The notes: generated by a model from the letters alone, not told the origin. 64,000 bases of DNA from Bacteroidaceae bacterium (GCA_016286165.1 JAEESE010000001.1:248001-312000); one strand, 5' to 3'; shown: positions 7,624-18,431, numbered from the stretch's first letter. Numbers and translations: made by a program.

Positions 7624-8643
7624 ATGAAGATTAAAGTCTCTACATTAATTATTTTTCTCAGCTCATTGTTCGTGGGCAGCGCATCGGCGCAGAACCCTAT
7701 TTTCAAGGGTTGGTATGCCGACCCCGAAGGGGCGGTGATGGGAGGCCGTTACTGGGTATTTCCCACATATAGCGCCCCCTATGAGAAGCAGCTGTTCTTC
7801 GATGCCTTCTCATCGGAGGACCTTGTGCATTGGACCAAGCACGAGCGTGTGCTGCAGCAGAAGGATATCCCTTGGCTGCGCATGGCGCTATGGGCTCCGG
7901 CCATGATAGAGGCCAACGGCAAATACTACCTCTTCTTCGGCGGCAACGACGTTCATGAGGGCGAGGTAGGAGGCATTGGTGTGGCTGTGGCCGATTGTCC
8001 CGAAGGGCCTTACCGCGATGCCCTCGGTCACCCGCTCATCAACGAGATAGTGAACGGTGCACAGCCCATCGACCAATTTGTATTTCGCGACGACGATGGG
8101 CAGTATTATATGTTCTACGGCGGCTGGCGCCACTGCAACGTCTGTAAGCTTAGCCCCGACCTGTTGAGCATCGTGCCTTGGCCCGACGGGCAGAAGTTCC
8201 ACGAGGTGACACCAAGTGAACAATACGTAGAGGGGCCCTTCATGCTCAAGCGCAATGGCAAGTACTATTTCATGTGGAGCGAAGGCGGATGGACGGGCCC
8301 CGACTACTGTGTGGCTTATGCCATTGCCGACAGCCCCTTCGGCCCCTTCAAGCGTATTGGCAAGATCCTCCAGGGCGACCCGAAAATAGCCATGGGCGCA
8401 GGTCATCATTCCGTCATCCAATATCCCGGCAAGGACGAATACTACATCGTATACCACCGTCGTCCGCTGACAGAGACCGACGGCAACAGCCGCGAGACTT
8501 GTATCGACCGCCTTTTCTTTAACCCCGACGGCACCATTCGCCCAGTTGTAATGACTCACGATGGTGTTAAAGCACGGCCGTTAACGGCTAAGGCTAAGCG
8601 CATACTGAAACGACAATCTAAACAAAGCCAGTTGAAGAACTAA
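7624..8643 (+). CDS. Glycoside hydrolase family 43-like protein, secreted
   Basis: 339 aa with a signal peptide ending SASA and a five-bladed beta-propeller of the GH43/GH32 clan. Candidate catalytic residues: Asp in GWYADPEG (base), Asp in PIDQFVFRDDDG (pKa modulator) and Glu in YVEGPFMLKRNGKYY (acid). The GH43 signature WAPAMIEANGKYYLFF is present. Family members are mainly arabinosidases, xylosidases and galactosidases; specificity cannot be read here. It is last in the saccharide cluster and followed by a strong hairpin terminator, so it probably closes the operon. Confidence 0.85.
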   Translation: MKIKVSTLIIFLSSLFVGSASAQNPIFKGWYADPEGAVMGGRYWVFPTYSAPYEKQLFFDAFSSEDLVHWTKHERVLQQKDIPWLRMALWAPAMIEANGKYYLFFGGNDVHEGEVGGIGVAVADCPEGPYRDALGHPLINEIVNGAQPIDQFVFRDDDGQYYMFYGGWRHCNVCKLSPDLLSIVPWPDGQKFHEVTPSEQYVEGPFMLKRNGKYYFMWSEGGWTGPDYCVAYAIADSPFGPFKRIGKILQGDPKIAMGAGHHSVIQYPGKDEYYIVYHRRPLTETDGNSRETCIDRLFFNPDGTIRPVVMTHDGVKARPLTAKAKRILKRQSKQSQLKN

Positions 8644-8718
8644 ACAAAGTCGGCTTAAAAGTGGATTAAGCCCTATTTAATAGATCTGTTAACCCGTATT
8701 AGAAAAACATTATAAACA

Positions 8719-8761
8719 AACTCGCCTGTTCAAGGATCAACCTTGAGCAGGCGAGTTTTTT
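8719..8761. terminator. Bidirectional terminator between the GH43-like gene and giant gene A
   Basis: AACTCGCCTGTTCAAGG, loop ATCAA, then CCTTGAGCAGGCGAGTT and a T-run: a 17-bp stem. It ends the + strand saccharide operon, and could also serve the - strand giant gene ending at 8810. The same hairpin sequence recurs at 18756-18795 and 29883-29922. The remainder of 8644-8809 holds nothing else I can recognise. Confidence 0.85.
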
Positions 8762-8809
8762 GTGGTAGCCATCCAGTGAACTATATTTCAGGATGACTTG
8801 TTAAGTAGA

Positions 8810-11800
8810 TCACTTTATCGCAACCTTTTTGCCGTTGAGGATATAGATGCCTTTTCTCTTGGCACTATCGCTGTTGAGCTTGCGGCCGCTGATGTCAAAC
8901 CACTGGCTGTCAGCATCGTCGGTGTCTACCATATCTATTGCCGTAGCATCGCTTGAGGCGAAGATGATGCTGAACGGTGAGCGACGTGAACCAACGACGT
9001 CGTTGTTGACGTACGTGCACACGTTTTTCGCGCTGATGAGCACACCTTGGCAATAGGTCTTGAAGGAGAGTTTGGCTTCATCCTCTCCAGGTACGGTGAT
9101 GTAGGCGAAGCCTTGTGAGTCGGTCGCAGTAGCAGCACGACATTCTTCACCGGCATAGACGGCTATATCGCTGTTGGTGAGCACCCCGTCGTCCATCGTT
9201 ACTCGGGCCACGATGTTCATGTTGCCGCTGTACTGGTGGTGGTCAACGGGTGTGAAGTCGTTGCTGATGCGTCGAACGGGTGCCTTGCGCACGACAGAGG
9301 CAGTGGCTATCGGGTAGGTGAAGGAGCGTGCTTCGGAGGCTGTGTTGCGGAGCATGTAGCCCTCGCCTGGGATGAGGGCGCCGAGGGTGCCGTTCCATTC
9401 GTAGCCGTCGTACATTGCGAACGACGTTTGGCTCTTGACGACGTCGCCGTCGTGGGGCTCCAAGCCTGCGAAGGCGTCAGCGATGCTGATGATCTTGGTA
9501 CCGGGATAGCCTATCCAGTTCCAGCCTGGGGCTACCTCAATGGTTTCTGTCTTCAGGTCTACGGCATGGCCTGCAAAGGAGAGATCCTGTGCCTCAGTCA
9601 TCTTCACCATGAACATCTCATGGTTGTTCAGCGTGAGCACGTCGGTGGGGTACCACTTGGTGCCCCACTGCTCCATGAAGGCTTCCTTGCTCTTGACGAT
9701 GTTTGTCTTGAGGGCTACGGAGCTGAAGATGGTGGGTACGGTCATGTCTTCGGCAGTCAGATAGATTGACAGCCAGTTCCAACCCTTGACCAGTGCAATG
9801 TCCTGCAGAAGCAGGTCGCTGGTGGAGATAATAACGGGATCGGTGTACGTTCCGAGGACTTTGTTCTGTGAGAACGTAAGCGCAGGCGTGCTCTCGACGA
9901 AGGAGTAGACGATGCCTGTCGAAGCGTCGTAGGCCCGAATAGTGATGGACTCATTGTTTTCATCCTCGTGACCGTATATGTTGAACAGGATGAAGTAGGT
10001 GTCGTAGCGGCTGTTGTACTTGGCGTAGCCTACGCCTCGGCACTCGTCGCCGATGAAGGCAGCTACCATGTCGTCGGCATCGTCGCAGGGCCTTCCTGCG
10101 AAGTCGAGCATGGCGATGACGTTCATTGAGCACTCGTAGTCGGCAGCGTTGACGGCCCAGTCGGGCTTGTCGCCGACCGCGTTGATGTAGAGCGTCAGCG
10201 GCTCGCTGATATTATTGTTGCCAGTAAGGTAAACAGTCTGCTCATACTTGCCTGTAGGCAGGCTCTCAGAGATGGTGAAGGTTACGGTCTTGGATGATTG
10301 AGCTACCAAGGTGCCGCTGGTGACGTTGGCGGTGAGCCATGCAGGCATACCGCTGAGCGTCCAGTTCTCGGCCTTACCGCTCTCGTTGACGAAGGTGGCG
10401 TTGAAGGAGATGCTTTCGCCGCTGAGTTTCTGGAGGTTCAGTGTATTGTCGCCACTCCAGAGGAGCTGGTTCTGCTTGACGAATGCAGACCAGACTATAG
10501 GTGTTGACTCGTTGCCGTTCATGTCTCTTACGTTTCTAACGGTGAACTTCAGTGTTGAGCCTTCCAGGCGTGCCATCTCTTCGTTCAGCGTGATTACGAT
10601 GCCTCGTTCGTTGGCAACGTAGCTGAATTCAACATTCGTAGCTTCGGGCTTCACCTTCAGGGCAGGAGCTTCGTCGATGAAGGTGATGCTTCCGCTTGTC
10701 ATGGCAGCTTCCTTGGTGCCTGTACAGAGGTCCTTGGCGTTGTTTACCGAAGAGATAAGTCCGGAGTTGGGATCGCGGCTCATCTGCTCGAATGAGTAGT
10801 AGGCTTCCAAACCGGTCTCGTCGCCAGTGAGGCGCTGTGTACGCTGGCTCTTGATAAGCTCGCCCGTCAAGGAAGCCTTCCAGAAGCGGATCTCGTCCAC
10901 TGAGCCCTTGAAGGGCTGGCTACCTGCGCGTGAACCTATATATAGGTACGAGCCTTCCAATGGCGGTACGGCGTTGGCTGACATGGCCTTCACTGCGGTG
11001 CCGTCGACATAGACGGTAGCGTTGCCGTTGCGGAGCACGTTGAGGGCCAGGTGGTGCCATGCGTTGTCGAGATAGTCGTTGTTGCTGATAGTGATGTCCG
11101 AGCCGTTGGCTGTCATGGTCAGGGCGCCCTCGGCGCTGAAGCCCATGCTCACTGACTTTTCGATTGTGTAGAATAGTGTGCTGGCTGCGCCTTGGTCGGC
11201 CTTGGCACCCTTGAACCACATCTCGAGAGCATAGTCCTCGGTCGGGAGAACGACGCAATCCGCGATAAGCAGCTTGAGGGCATCCGTGCCGTTGAGACTC
11301 ACGGCCTTGTTGTCGTTGTTCAGATACCACGTCTCGGCGGGCATCGTCATGTGGCGGTTGCGGGCATAGTCGGTGCCCGAGACGCCTGTGCCTTCGTCGA
11401 GCTTCCAATAGCCGATGAGGTTCGGAGTGGACGGTTTCTTCGTGTAGTACATCTCGGCTTGTGCCTCGCTCATCTCGCGTGACTTGTCCCAGAGCGTCAG
11501 TTCGTGGATAGCACCTGTGAAGTTCTGCCCGAGCGTGATGGCGCCTGTGCCTTTATATTCAGCTACTGCCACCTTGTTGAACAGGTCGTTGGTGCTGTTG
11601 GCTGTTACGGCTCGTGCGCTGAAGAGGCCGCCGTCGCCGTCATATTCGTAGTTGAACGCGAGGAATGTCCAAGTGTTCTTCTCGATGGCCTTTGTCGAAG
11701 TGTAACTTTCAGAACCGATGGTTACAACTAAGTTACCTTCGGCATTGACGCTTACCTTGAACTTGTCGGTGCCGTTGCCGTGGGTGAAGATGTCGCCGGC

Positions 11801-14800
11801 GTCGGTCACGCGCACCCACATATCGGCTGAGAAGTCCTTCTGGGCCAGGTTGAAGCTCGCCTCGGTGTAGGCGGCGCGCTCGGTGTTTTGTGCCGAAAGA
11901 GCCACGTCGTGCTGCACCTCAGCTCCATTCAGGACGCCGCTGATGACGAAGTTGTTCTTCGTCAGCATACCCCTTTGGATATCCTCATTGAAGGTTACGC
12001 TGATCTCGTCGCCGCTGTTGAGGATGCCGTCGTTCGGGTTGGCCAAGCCATAGAGTTGTGGACGGCTTACGTCTTTTATCACCGTAAGCTCCTCGCTCTT
12101 CGTGCTTACAGGGCTACCTGCGAAGATGGCTGAACTCTGTGCGCGGAACAGGTAGTTGCCGTCGGTCCATTTCGATTCACTCATATCCAGAGGCAGTTCG
12201 ATGACACCGTTCTCGGGAATCAGTTCCTGACTGTCGTTAGCGCGGACGCTTTCACTCGGGATATAGCTCTTGATCAGGCTCCATGTCTGATCACCTGGTG
12301 CCAAGTACTGGAGGTCAATGCTCTTCAGCCCTGTGTAGTAGCGGTCGAAGCCGGTTACTGTAAGCATCAAGCCTTCGTCGATGTTCTTAGTGTTAAGCAC
12401 TGTCTTGTCGATAGCCATTATCACTGGCGTGCTGGCGGGCACAAACTCGGCGTTGAGGCTTACCGTGTCGGCTATGGCGCCGTGGATGGATGTCGGGTCG
12501 TTCTGGCAGGTACTCGTAAGGGCTAGCTTGATGTCCTCATACTTTGTTACATCAAGGTTCCCCTGTTCCAGTGTCAGAATGAGTCTTACCGTCTCGCCAG
12601 CAGGAACCAATACGGTACGTCCGTTGCCGATAGGACCAGTGGGCAGACTCAACTTTGCGCCGGAGTTCGACTCGTCGATGGGCACGAGGTTAAAGTAAGC
12701 ATCAGTATTCGTTACGGAATTGTTCTTCAGCTGTAGTTCAAACTGTGCCTTTCCACCGGTGGGTACACCTGTGAGCATGTTGTTGTCACAAGTAATTTCA
12801 GGATCTTCAATCTGCATGGTTGCTGTTGACAATTCTGTGCCGGGCTCATAGTACTTGGTCACTTCCTGACCTTCATACGGGCATGAGCTCTGGCCACCTA
12901 CAGTGCGGAACACCGGACCATGGCTACCCGAAGCAGGATAGACGTCCATTGAGAATGAGTCATCACTGCCGCTATCGGACAGGGTATAGCTGAAAGTGGC
13001 TGTAGTCGTCTCCTCTGTCGAACTTTCTTCCGTACTTTCCCAAGTGGTAGTGTTAGAAGTCTCGATATCGCCACCCCAACCATTCCACGTAAGTCCGACA
13101 TCAAATGTAAAGAGGTACGTCCAGTTGTGCTGATAAGAGATTGTCTGTGAGTAAGTCTTCGACGATAATGCCGTTTCCGTGATCTCGGCACCTCCGCCAA
13201 ACGAAACATTTTTCTCGACTTTTCCGTTCTTAAAGAGGTTTACCTTATATTTCTCATTCTGCTCAATGACTGAATACCAGTTCTTAATCTGATCGTTGTA
13301 GAAAGTAACCCTATCAAGACCCTCTTCTTTGGGGAGAACTTTATATGTGCCAGGCTGTCCGAAGTTTTCGTCTGTTGGCTTCAGCGTAGTCACATACTTG
13401 TTCTTGTCAGTATTGTTCTCCGCTTTTGCAGTATCGGGGACTGTTTCGAGCAGGTCGTTGCGCAACATTTCCAGATTTGGAATCAGCACGTTTTCGATAT
13501 GGTATTGCGTATAGACGAAGTTGGTATTGAACTCCTTTCCTACCGTGATAACGTTGTCAACATCCACATGTGGCTTACCATCGGAACCAAGTTTCAGTCC
13601 TACCATACGTGCCCGACCAAATAGCAAGTTTGTGCTCTTACCTATATATAAATCACCATCGGCACCCACAAAATCAGGATCGCTGCTGGTGCTGATAGCC
13701 CGAGTAACTTCAAGCACTGTTGTATGTGTGTCAATAGTATCATTTTGCATCAAACGGTCAAAGCCGTTGATTATGTCTAAGGTAGAATCCCATTCGGTTT
13801 CAACGGTAAAAAAGTTCGTGCCCGTGTTTTTGACTATGTTACCGCCCAAATTCAGCGTAACAACAAAGTCGTTCTCCTGTACATGGGTGTTGATGGTATC
13901 CTTGCTCTCTATCGTCACTGTTCCGCTCTCCCATGTGGCAAACGACGAGTCTCCGTAGGGATCGTGCAGAATCATCTCTACTTCCGACGGGCCTTCTGTG
14001 GTGAAATTAGTACCTGAAGGCAAATCGCCGAAGATAATGCCATTCAGTCCTTTCCACTTGTAATCACCAGCACCATTATTATACGTCATGTTGAGTGCAC
14101 GGGTGTATGGATACTGAATGTTGGGCAGACCGGCCTTCCACTTGTATGTGGCTTTACCTAAGGAATCGAGCCTCAGTTGGTTGATCTTCAAGTCAACTAC
14201 CTTACCGGCATCTTCTGAGCCATCAGCCATACGCACAGCTTGGCTTGAACTCAGTTCGTTGCTTATGGTAACCACGACATCCTTCAATGGTACTCTTGTT
14301 TCGCGTTCTGAGTCGGAGGTAGTTTTATCATAGTTAATGTAATTCTCATAGCCCTCCAAATTGAAGGTATAATTACCCATTTCCTTGAAGATAGGATAGT
14401 CGAAGTTATAGGTTACGACTCCGCCAGTCGTTTCGTAGACGTTGGTATTAATCTTTTCGTCTGTGCTCGGATCTACGTAATTAGCAGACTTTGCTCCGTA
14501 TGCACCTTCAATAGCACCTGCTTGAGTCACACTCAGTATGGGCTCGGTATGTAATGTCTGTTTAAATGAGGCCACATAGTCGAAGTAGCGATAGCTACCA
14601 TCCTCATTCTCTATACTATCCTGCAACACTGTCGTAGCATCGCTGGCATCAATGCGAGGCAGTTGCTCGGGGTTAAACGTATATACCTTGCGTCCCTCTT
14701 CGTTCTCCATCACTACCGACAGCACCTTGTAATCAAGAGGTGGTACCATTGCGGCGAACTCACCCGTCTTGGCATCGGTTGTAATCACTATCTGCTTGGC

Positions 14801-17800
14801 ATCGTCTTCGTTTTTTCCACCGGTGCGGTAGGCTTTGCCCGGGGAAGGCATACCCTCAGGATATGTCAGATCTACATTCGTTTTCACAGGGGCAAAGCCG
14901 AGACTTACCAGGGGGTTGTCTTCATCCATTTTCTCTTCGGCATTGAGCATATATCTCGTGTCAGGAACTTGCATGGTAATGATAGCTTTGCCGATATTGT
15001 TTTTGCTCTCGCCAAAGCCTATGGGCTTGTTTCCTTCGATGGCACCACCAACGACACGGCCAACAATTGGCACCAGTGTGTTGTCGATGAAGCGCAGGCC
15101 TGAAAGCGGATTTGTAAATTCCCGTAAGTTTTTGTTAAGACCTGACGGATCCTCTGGAATGCGGCCTTCATTTACGAATGTATGACCGTCTCTGACTGCG
15201 GTGAGATAGTGTTTGCCGATAGGTACGTCTACAATAAACTCACCTTCCTCGTTGGTCATCACGATATCACTATTACGCAATACGGGACTGCCATCCACGT
15301 ATATTTTTACGCTGTCCACGGGAATATTCGTGTCGGCATAGATCACGGTACCCTTTACTTCAAACGAGCTGCAGTCGGTGAAATCAACGCTATTGTGTAC
15401 CAGCGATGCAGCACTGATGAAACGGCTCTGTTTCGTGGGTGAGAACTCGTGGCTGTTTAGGGTAGGCATGATGTTGTAGGTCGTACCTTCACCTGAGAAC
15501 GGGATGCCTTGAATGATATAGTTTCCGTCTTCATCGGATTTAGCCTTAAGGGCCAATGCGTCGGGAGTACGAGTTTGGGGTTGAGCGTTTTTGACTATCT
15601 TGCCGTGATGCTCATTGTAAACTGTTCCATCACGCGAATAGTCGAAGAATTGCGAGGTCAGACCCTCATCAAAGGTCCAGTATGTCTCCAATTTCTTCTC
15701 ATTGCCCACGAGCAAGTGGTCGAAGTTCTCTAGAATCTCATCTTTACTTAGACATTTTGTCCAAAGGCGGAACTCATCGACAAAGCCCTTGAAGTATCCC
15801 AGTTCGAATTGGGTGGCATTATTCAGGTCAAACTTGCGGTTTAGGGTTTTAGAACTCTTCTGTAAAATGGGGTTACCATCCTCATCCATCTCTATTAGAT
15901 AGCAGGTCAGCGTGTCAACTTCGCGCGTAACTGTCACATGGCTGTATTTATCCTGCTTTAGTTTTAGATTGAAATGGTACTCTTCTGTTCCGTCACAGAA
16001 AAGAAGTTCTTGGTCTTCTGTTATGCCTAAAGCCCCCCTATTATTGAACAACCGTGCTATCCAGAAGGAGTGAAACTCTTCAGGATTTATCCACATCTGC
16101 ATGGAGAAATTACCGGAAGAAAACTTATCGTTTGCGTAGGTTTCAGAGGGGTACTCCCATGTTACGACGCCATTTGTTTCGATAAAGTGTATCGAGCGAT
16201 ATTGTGCATCGTCGTCGCTCGTCGCACCTGCTTTCACTGCGATTACGTTTACATCTGGAACTGAACTACCCGAAGAACCGTAGGTGATGCGTCCGCTCAC
16301 GGTACCTGTGGATTGTGAGAAGCCGATGTCGTCGACAGAGGTATAAACTTCCTTGCCGTCATCACACTGATCATAAAGGGTCAGGCGGTAGTCATAATAG
16401 ATACCGGGTAGTGCCGTCTCGTCGTTATAGAAGAGGTATTCATCGGGACTCGACATGTCGATTAACCTGTCCCATTTGTCACCGCCTATCTCTGTGTGGC
16501 GGCGGTCTATAACATATTTTTTATCTATTTTAGCTCCCTTCGCTTCGACTCGCCACGATAGCCTTACCATTCCGGCATAACTTCCCTTGCTGGCCTTGAA
16601 TTCATATATTGTCGTACCTTTTCCTACGGCTTTCTTTTCAACGATAGCCGTGTCGAGAGGAGTGTTGTCGATGGCACCCACCACAGTATAATTGTGTGAT
16701 GCGCAGATGCTCAGAGGTTCCTCAACGTATGGAACATCGAAATCAACTTCGGGCACATTTGTGTCTATGCCTTCTTGGCGGTCGGCATGCTTGTCCGTAG
16801 CACGGTGTTCCCACCGGAAAGTAGTTTGATCTGCTCCCGGTATGATGGTGGCAATGGGCTCCGTCTCTTTATCCACATAAATATTGAACTTATTGCCCCA
16901 ATTGAGGGGATATCCTATCGGAGAAGTCCAAGTGAATATGATACGGTCGTTTTCGCTTACAGCCGTTAAGTTGTTAACTGGTATATGCCTTCGAGTGTCT
17001 ACTATGAATTCAGCCTTCGCATCTTCTTTTTTTGTGTCTTCGTCCCATTCATTGGAAACATAATAGACGGTATAGGTTATTTTTGTCTCGTAATCAAAAT
17101 CCTTGTCATTATAGGAAAGTGAATCCGCATGGCGAGCTTCAAGGAACTCGTTATTACGGTAGATAAACCACTTGAAGCCTTTGTAGGCGTTATTGTCATT
17201 GACTCCGTTCTTATTTATAGTCCATTCAAGATGCACAGTTCTATTTTTTTGGTAGAACGTACCGTTAAGATTGGAGGGCTTATACGTAGGGGCATTGATG
17301 TAGACAGTCGCTTCCTTAGTAGAACTATTATTGGCGAATTGGATTCCTGAAGAGTTTTTACCTTCAAGGTAATATTTCACTTTGTGATTGCCAACCCCCG
17401 TAGCCTTGGGAGTTGTAGTCCATGAACCGTTGTCCACACTGTACATCATAGTACCGTAGTTAGAAGGAGCAGTCTTCAATAGATTCAGCGCACTGCCGTT
17501 ATATACAAGATTATCGTAGAATATAGGATCATTCTTAATAGACAGCGTCTGAGTTGAAAACTCCATCATCATGTAGATGTGAGGGGCAGATACAACTGTG
17601 CCTTTGTTCAAGTCGCATGCTGTGCCGTCGCTCCAACAAATAACACCATTACCCCAACCTCCATCAGTTCGGGTCGAGAAGCCAGTGATAATGCGCTTTG
17701 AACCACCAAAGGGGTCACTTGCCGAAAAGCCATTACGTTGTTTTGTGTAGTATAAGTAGATGTCGGCACTGGCTGCGCCTCCACCATCGTTCAAATCGCC

Positions 17801-18235
17801 ATCGAAACCGCTGGTATAGCCAACCTGATAATAAGTCCTGCCCTCTAATGATTGAGAACTCGCTTGCGAAGAGAAAGCACGTATGTCAGTAACGTAGTCA
17901 GTTTCAGGGTTGGCTGTTGAGCTTGTTTTGTATGCCAAGTATATCCAAACCTGACCAGCGCCTTCATTGAGGTCTTGATTAACAATTGTCCACCCCTTAT
18001 CTCTATATTCATCTTTTAAATTTTGTATATTACTTTCCCCTTTACATCCAAGGATAATGAGGTCGGTGATGCCATCTGCGGCCGTAACCACAGGTGCAGC
18101 CGAGAAGAGCATGACGAGCATGAGGAGTAGTTTCCTCATACTTGCGTTGTGCCTTAGCAACCCCAGCCATCGGTTGTGTTGCCATCGCCCTTGTCCTGCG
18201 CTTGCAGGAGGCGGAATTTGCTTCTTACTTTCCAT
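8810..18235 (-). CDS. Giant multidomain surface protein A (3141 aa)
   Basis: A secreted giant protein, probably an adhesin or glycan-binding protein. In order: a 32-residue N-terminal extension, a hydrophobic signal core (RKLLLMLVMLFSAAP), two beta-prism-like repeats each with DLN.G and IYL.Y (about 60-190), an Ig/MBG-like domain, Fn3-like domains to about 640, a LamG/jelly-roll domain (about 680-860), a carboxypeptidase-regulatory-like fold (about 965), a long unrecognised core including GFGESKNNIGKA and GGQSSCPYEG (about 1785), LamG-like domains (about 2135-2250 and 2330-2450), a BACON-like Ig domain (about 2610), two GWNW modules (about 2820 and 2910) and a C-terminal tail RKGIYILNGKKVAIK resembling a type IX sorting signal. 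Its C-terminal 450 residues are closest to giant C and its N-terminal third to giant B. The start is supported by conservation of the extension with B. Ligand unknown. Confidence 0.85.
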   Translation of the reverse strand: MESKKQIPPPASAGQGRWQHNRWLGLLRHNASMRKLLLMLVMLFSAAPVVTAADGITDLIILGCKGESNIQNLKDEYRDKGWTIVNQDLNEGAGQVWIYLAYKTSSTANPETDYVTDIRAFSSQASSQSLEGRTYYQVGYTSGFDGDLNDGGGAASADIYLYYTKQRNGFSASDPFGGSKRIITGFSTRTDGGWGNGVICWSDGTACDLNKGTVVSAPHIYMMMEFSTQTLSIKNDPIFYDNLVYNGSALNLLKTAPSNYGTMMYSVDNGSWTTTPKATGVGNHKVKYYLEGKNSSGIQFANNSSTKEATVYINAPTYKPSNLNGTFYQKNRTVHLEWTINKNGVNDNNAYKGFKWFIYRNNEFLEARHADSLSYNDKDFDYETKITYTVYYVSNEWDEDTKKEDAKAEFIVDTRRHIPVNNLTAVSENDRIIFTWTSPIGYPLNWGNKFNIYVDKETEPIATIIPGADQTTFRWEHRATDKHADRQEGIDTNVPEVDFDVPYVEEPLSICASHNYTVVGAIDNTPLDTAIVEKKAVGKGTTIYEFKASKGSYAGMVRLSWRVEAKGAKIDKKYVIDRRHTEIGGDKWDRLIDMSSPDEYLFYNDETALPGIYYDYRLTLYDQCDDGKEVYTSVDDIGFSQSTGTVSGRITYGSSGSSVPDVNVIAVKAGATSDDDAQYRSIHFIETNGVVTWEYPSETYANDKFSSGNFSMQMWINPEEFHSFWIARLFNNRGALGITEDQELLFCDGTEEYHFNLKLKQDKYSHVTVTREVDTLTCYLIEMDEDGNPILQKSSKTLNRKFDLNNATQFELGYFKGFVDEFRLWTKCLSKDEILENFDHLLVGNEKKLETYWTFDEGLTSQFFDYSRDGTVYNEHHGKIVKNAQPQTRTPDALALKAKSDEDGNYIIQGIPFSGEGTTYNIMPTLNSHEFSPTKQSRFISAASLVHNSVDFTDCSSFEVKGTVIYADTNIPVDSVKIYVDGSPVLRNSDIVMTNEEGEFIVDVPIGKHYLTAVRDGHTFVNEGRIPEDPSGLNKNLREFTNPLSGLRFIDNTLVPIVGRVVGGAIEGNKPIGFGESKNNIGKAIITMQVPDTRYMLNAEEKMDEDNPLVSLGFAPVKTNVDLTYPEGMPSPGKAYRTGGKNEDDAKQIVITTDAKTGEFAAMVPPLDYKVLSVVMENEEGRKVYTFNPEQLPRIDASDATTVLQDSIENEDGSYRYFDYVASFKQTLHTEPILSVTQAGAIEGAYGAKSANYVDPSTDEKINTNVYETTGGVVTYNFDYPIFKEMGNYTFNLEGYENYINYDKTTSDSERETRVPLKDVVVTISNELSSSQAVRMADGSEDAGKVVDLKINQLRLDSLGKATYKWKAGLPNIQYPYTRALNMTYNNGAGDYKWKGLNGIIFGDLPSGTNFTTEGPSEVEMILHDPYGDSSFATWESGTVTIESKDTINTHVQENDFVVTLNLGGNIVKNTGTNFFTVETEWDSTLDIINGFDRLMQNDTIDTHTTVLEVTRAISTSSDPDFVGADGDLYIGKSTNLLFGRARMVGLKLGSDGKPHVDVDNVITVGKEFNTNFVYTQYHIENVLIPNLEMLRNDLLETVPDTAKAENNTDKNKYVTTLKPTDENFGQPGTYKVLPKEEGLDRVTFYNDQIKNWYSVIEQNEKYKVNLFKNGKVEKNVSFGGGAEITETALSSKTYSQTISYQHNWTYLFTFDVGLTWNGWGGDIETSNTTTWESTEESSTEETTTATFSYTLSDSGSDDSFSMDVYPASGSHGPVFRTVGGQSSCPYEGQEVTKYYEPGTELSTATMQIEDPEITCDNNMLTGVPTGGKAQFELQLKNNSVTNTDAYFNLVPIDESNSGAKLSLPTGPIGNGRTVLVPAGETVRLILTLEQGNLDVTKYEDIKLALTSTCQNDPTSIHGAIADTVSLNAEFVPASTPVIMAIDKTVLNTKNIDEGLMLTVTGFDRYYTGLKSIDLQYLAPGDQTWSLIKSYIPSESVRANDSQELIPENGVIELPLDMSESKWTDGNYLFRAQSSAIFAGSPVSTKSEELTVIKDVSRPQLYGLANPNDGILNSGDEISVTFNEDIQRGMLTKNNFVISGVLNGAEVQHDVALSAQNTERAAYTEASFNLAQKDFSADMWVRVTDAGDIFTHGNGTDKFKVSVNAEGNLVVTIGSESYTSTKAIEKNTWTFLAFNYEYDGDGGLFSARAVTANSTNDLFNKVAVAEYKGTGAITLGQNFTGAIHELTLWDKSREMSEAQAEMYYTKKPSTPNLIGYWKLDEGTGVSGTDYARNRHMTMPAETWYLNNDNKAVSLNGTDALKLLIADCVVLPTEDYALEMWFKGAKADQGAASTLFYTIEKSVSMGFSAEGALTMTANGSDITISNNDYLDNAWHHLALNVLRNGNATVYVDGTAVKAMSANAVPPLEGSYLYIGSRAGSQPFKGSVDEIRFWKASLTGELIKSQRTQRLTGDETGLEAYYSFEQMSRDPNSGLISSVNNAKDLCTGTKEAAMTSGSITFIDEAPALKVKPEATNVEFSYVANERGIVITLNEEMARLEGSTLKFTVRNVRDMNGNESTPIVWSAFVKQNQLLWSGDNTLNLQKLSGESISFNATFVNESGKAENWTLSGMPAWLTANVTSGTLVAQSSKTVTFTISESLPTGKYEQTVYLTGNNNISEPLTLYINAVGDKPDWAVNAADYECSMNVIAMLDFAGRPCDDADDMVAAFIGDECRGVGYAKYNSRYDTYFILFNIYGHEDENNESITIRAYDASTGIVYSFVESTPALTFSQNKVLGTYTDPVIISTSDLLLQDIALVKGWNWLSIYLTAEDMTVPTIFSSVALKTNIVKSKEAFMEQWGTKWYPTDVLTLNNHEMFMVKMTEAQDLSFAGHAVDLKTETIEVAPGWNWIGYPGTKIISIADAFAGLEPHDGDVVKSQTSFAMYDGYEWNGTLGALIPGEGYMLRNTASEARSFTYPIATASVVRKAPVRRISNDFTPVDHHQYSGNMNIVARVTMDDGVLTNSDIAVYAGEECRAATATDSQGFAYITVPGEDEAKLSFKTYCQGVLISAKNVCTYVNNDVVGSRRSPFSIIFASSDATAIDMVDTDDADSQWFDISGRKLNSDSAKRKGIYILNGKKVAIK

Positions 18236-18298
18236 AAAGCTTAAATTCTTTTTGGTTAAAAATAAGTTTATTGAATGATAAATAACATAGTTGTTGAG

Positions 18299-18382
18299 TT
18301 ACTCTCGTGTATGAAACACCAAATAATAGTTCTTCAGTGGCAGCTGCCACCTTCGTTTTGTTGAGTTGAAGTTATGTTCCAT
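18299..18382 (-). CDS. Conserved 27-aa ORF upstream of giant A (possible relic N-terminus or leader peptide)
   Basis: It encodes MEHNFNSTKRRWQLPL... (27 aa), matched by a 28-aa ORF at the same place before giant B. The first 16 residues resemble the start of giant C (MKNNHNKTKRRWLVPLL), which continues into a signal peptide, while these ORFs stop. It could be a relic of an ancestral giant-gene start, or a translated leader. It contains a perfect 14-bp palindrome GTGGCAGCTGCCAC. Translation is not shown. Confidence 0.4.
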   Translation of the reverse strand: MEHNFNSTKRRWQLPLKNYYLVFHTRE

Positions 18383-18431
18383 AGGCACAAAGTTTTTAAG
18401 GGGTGAGTAATATGGTTTGTTTCTAAATGAA

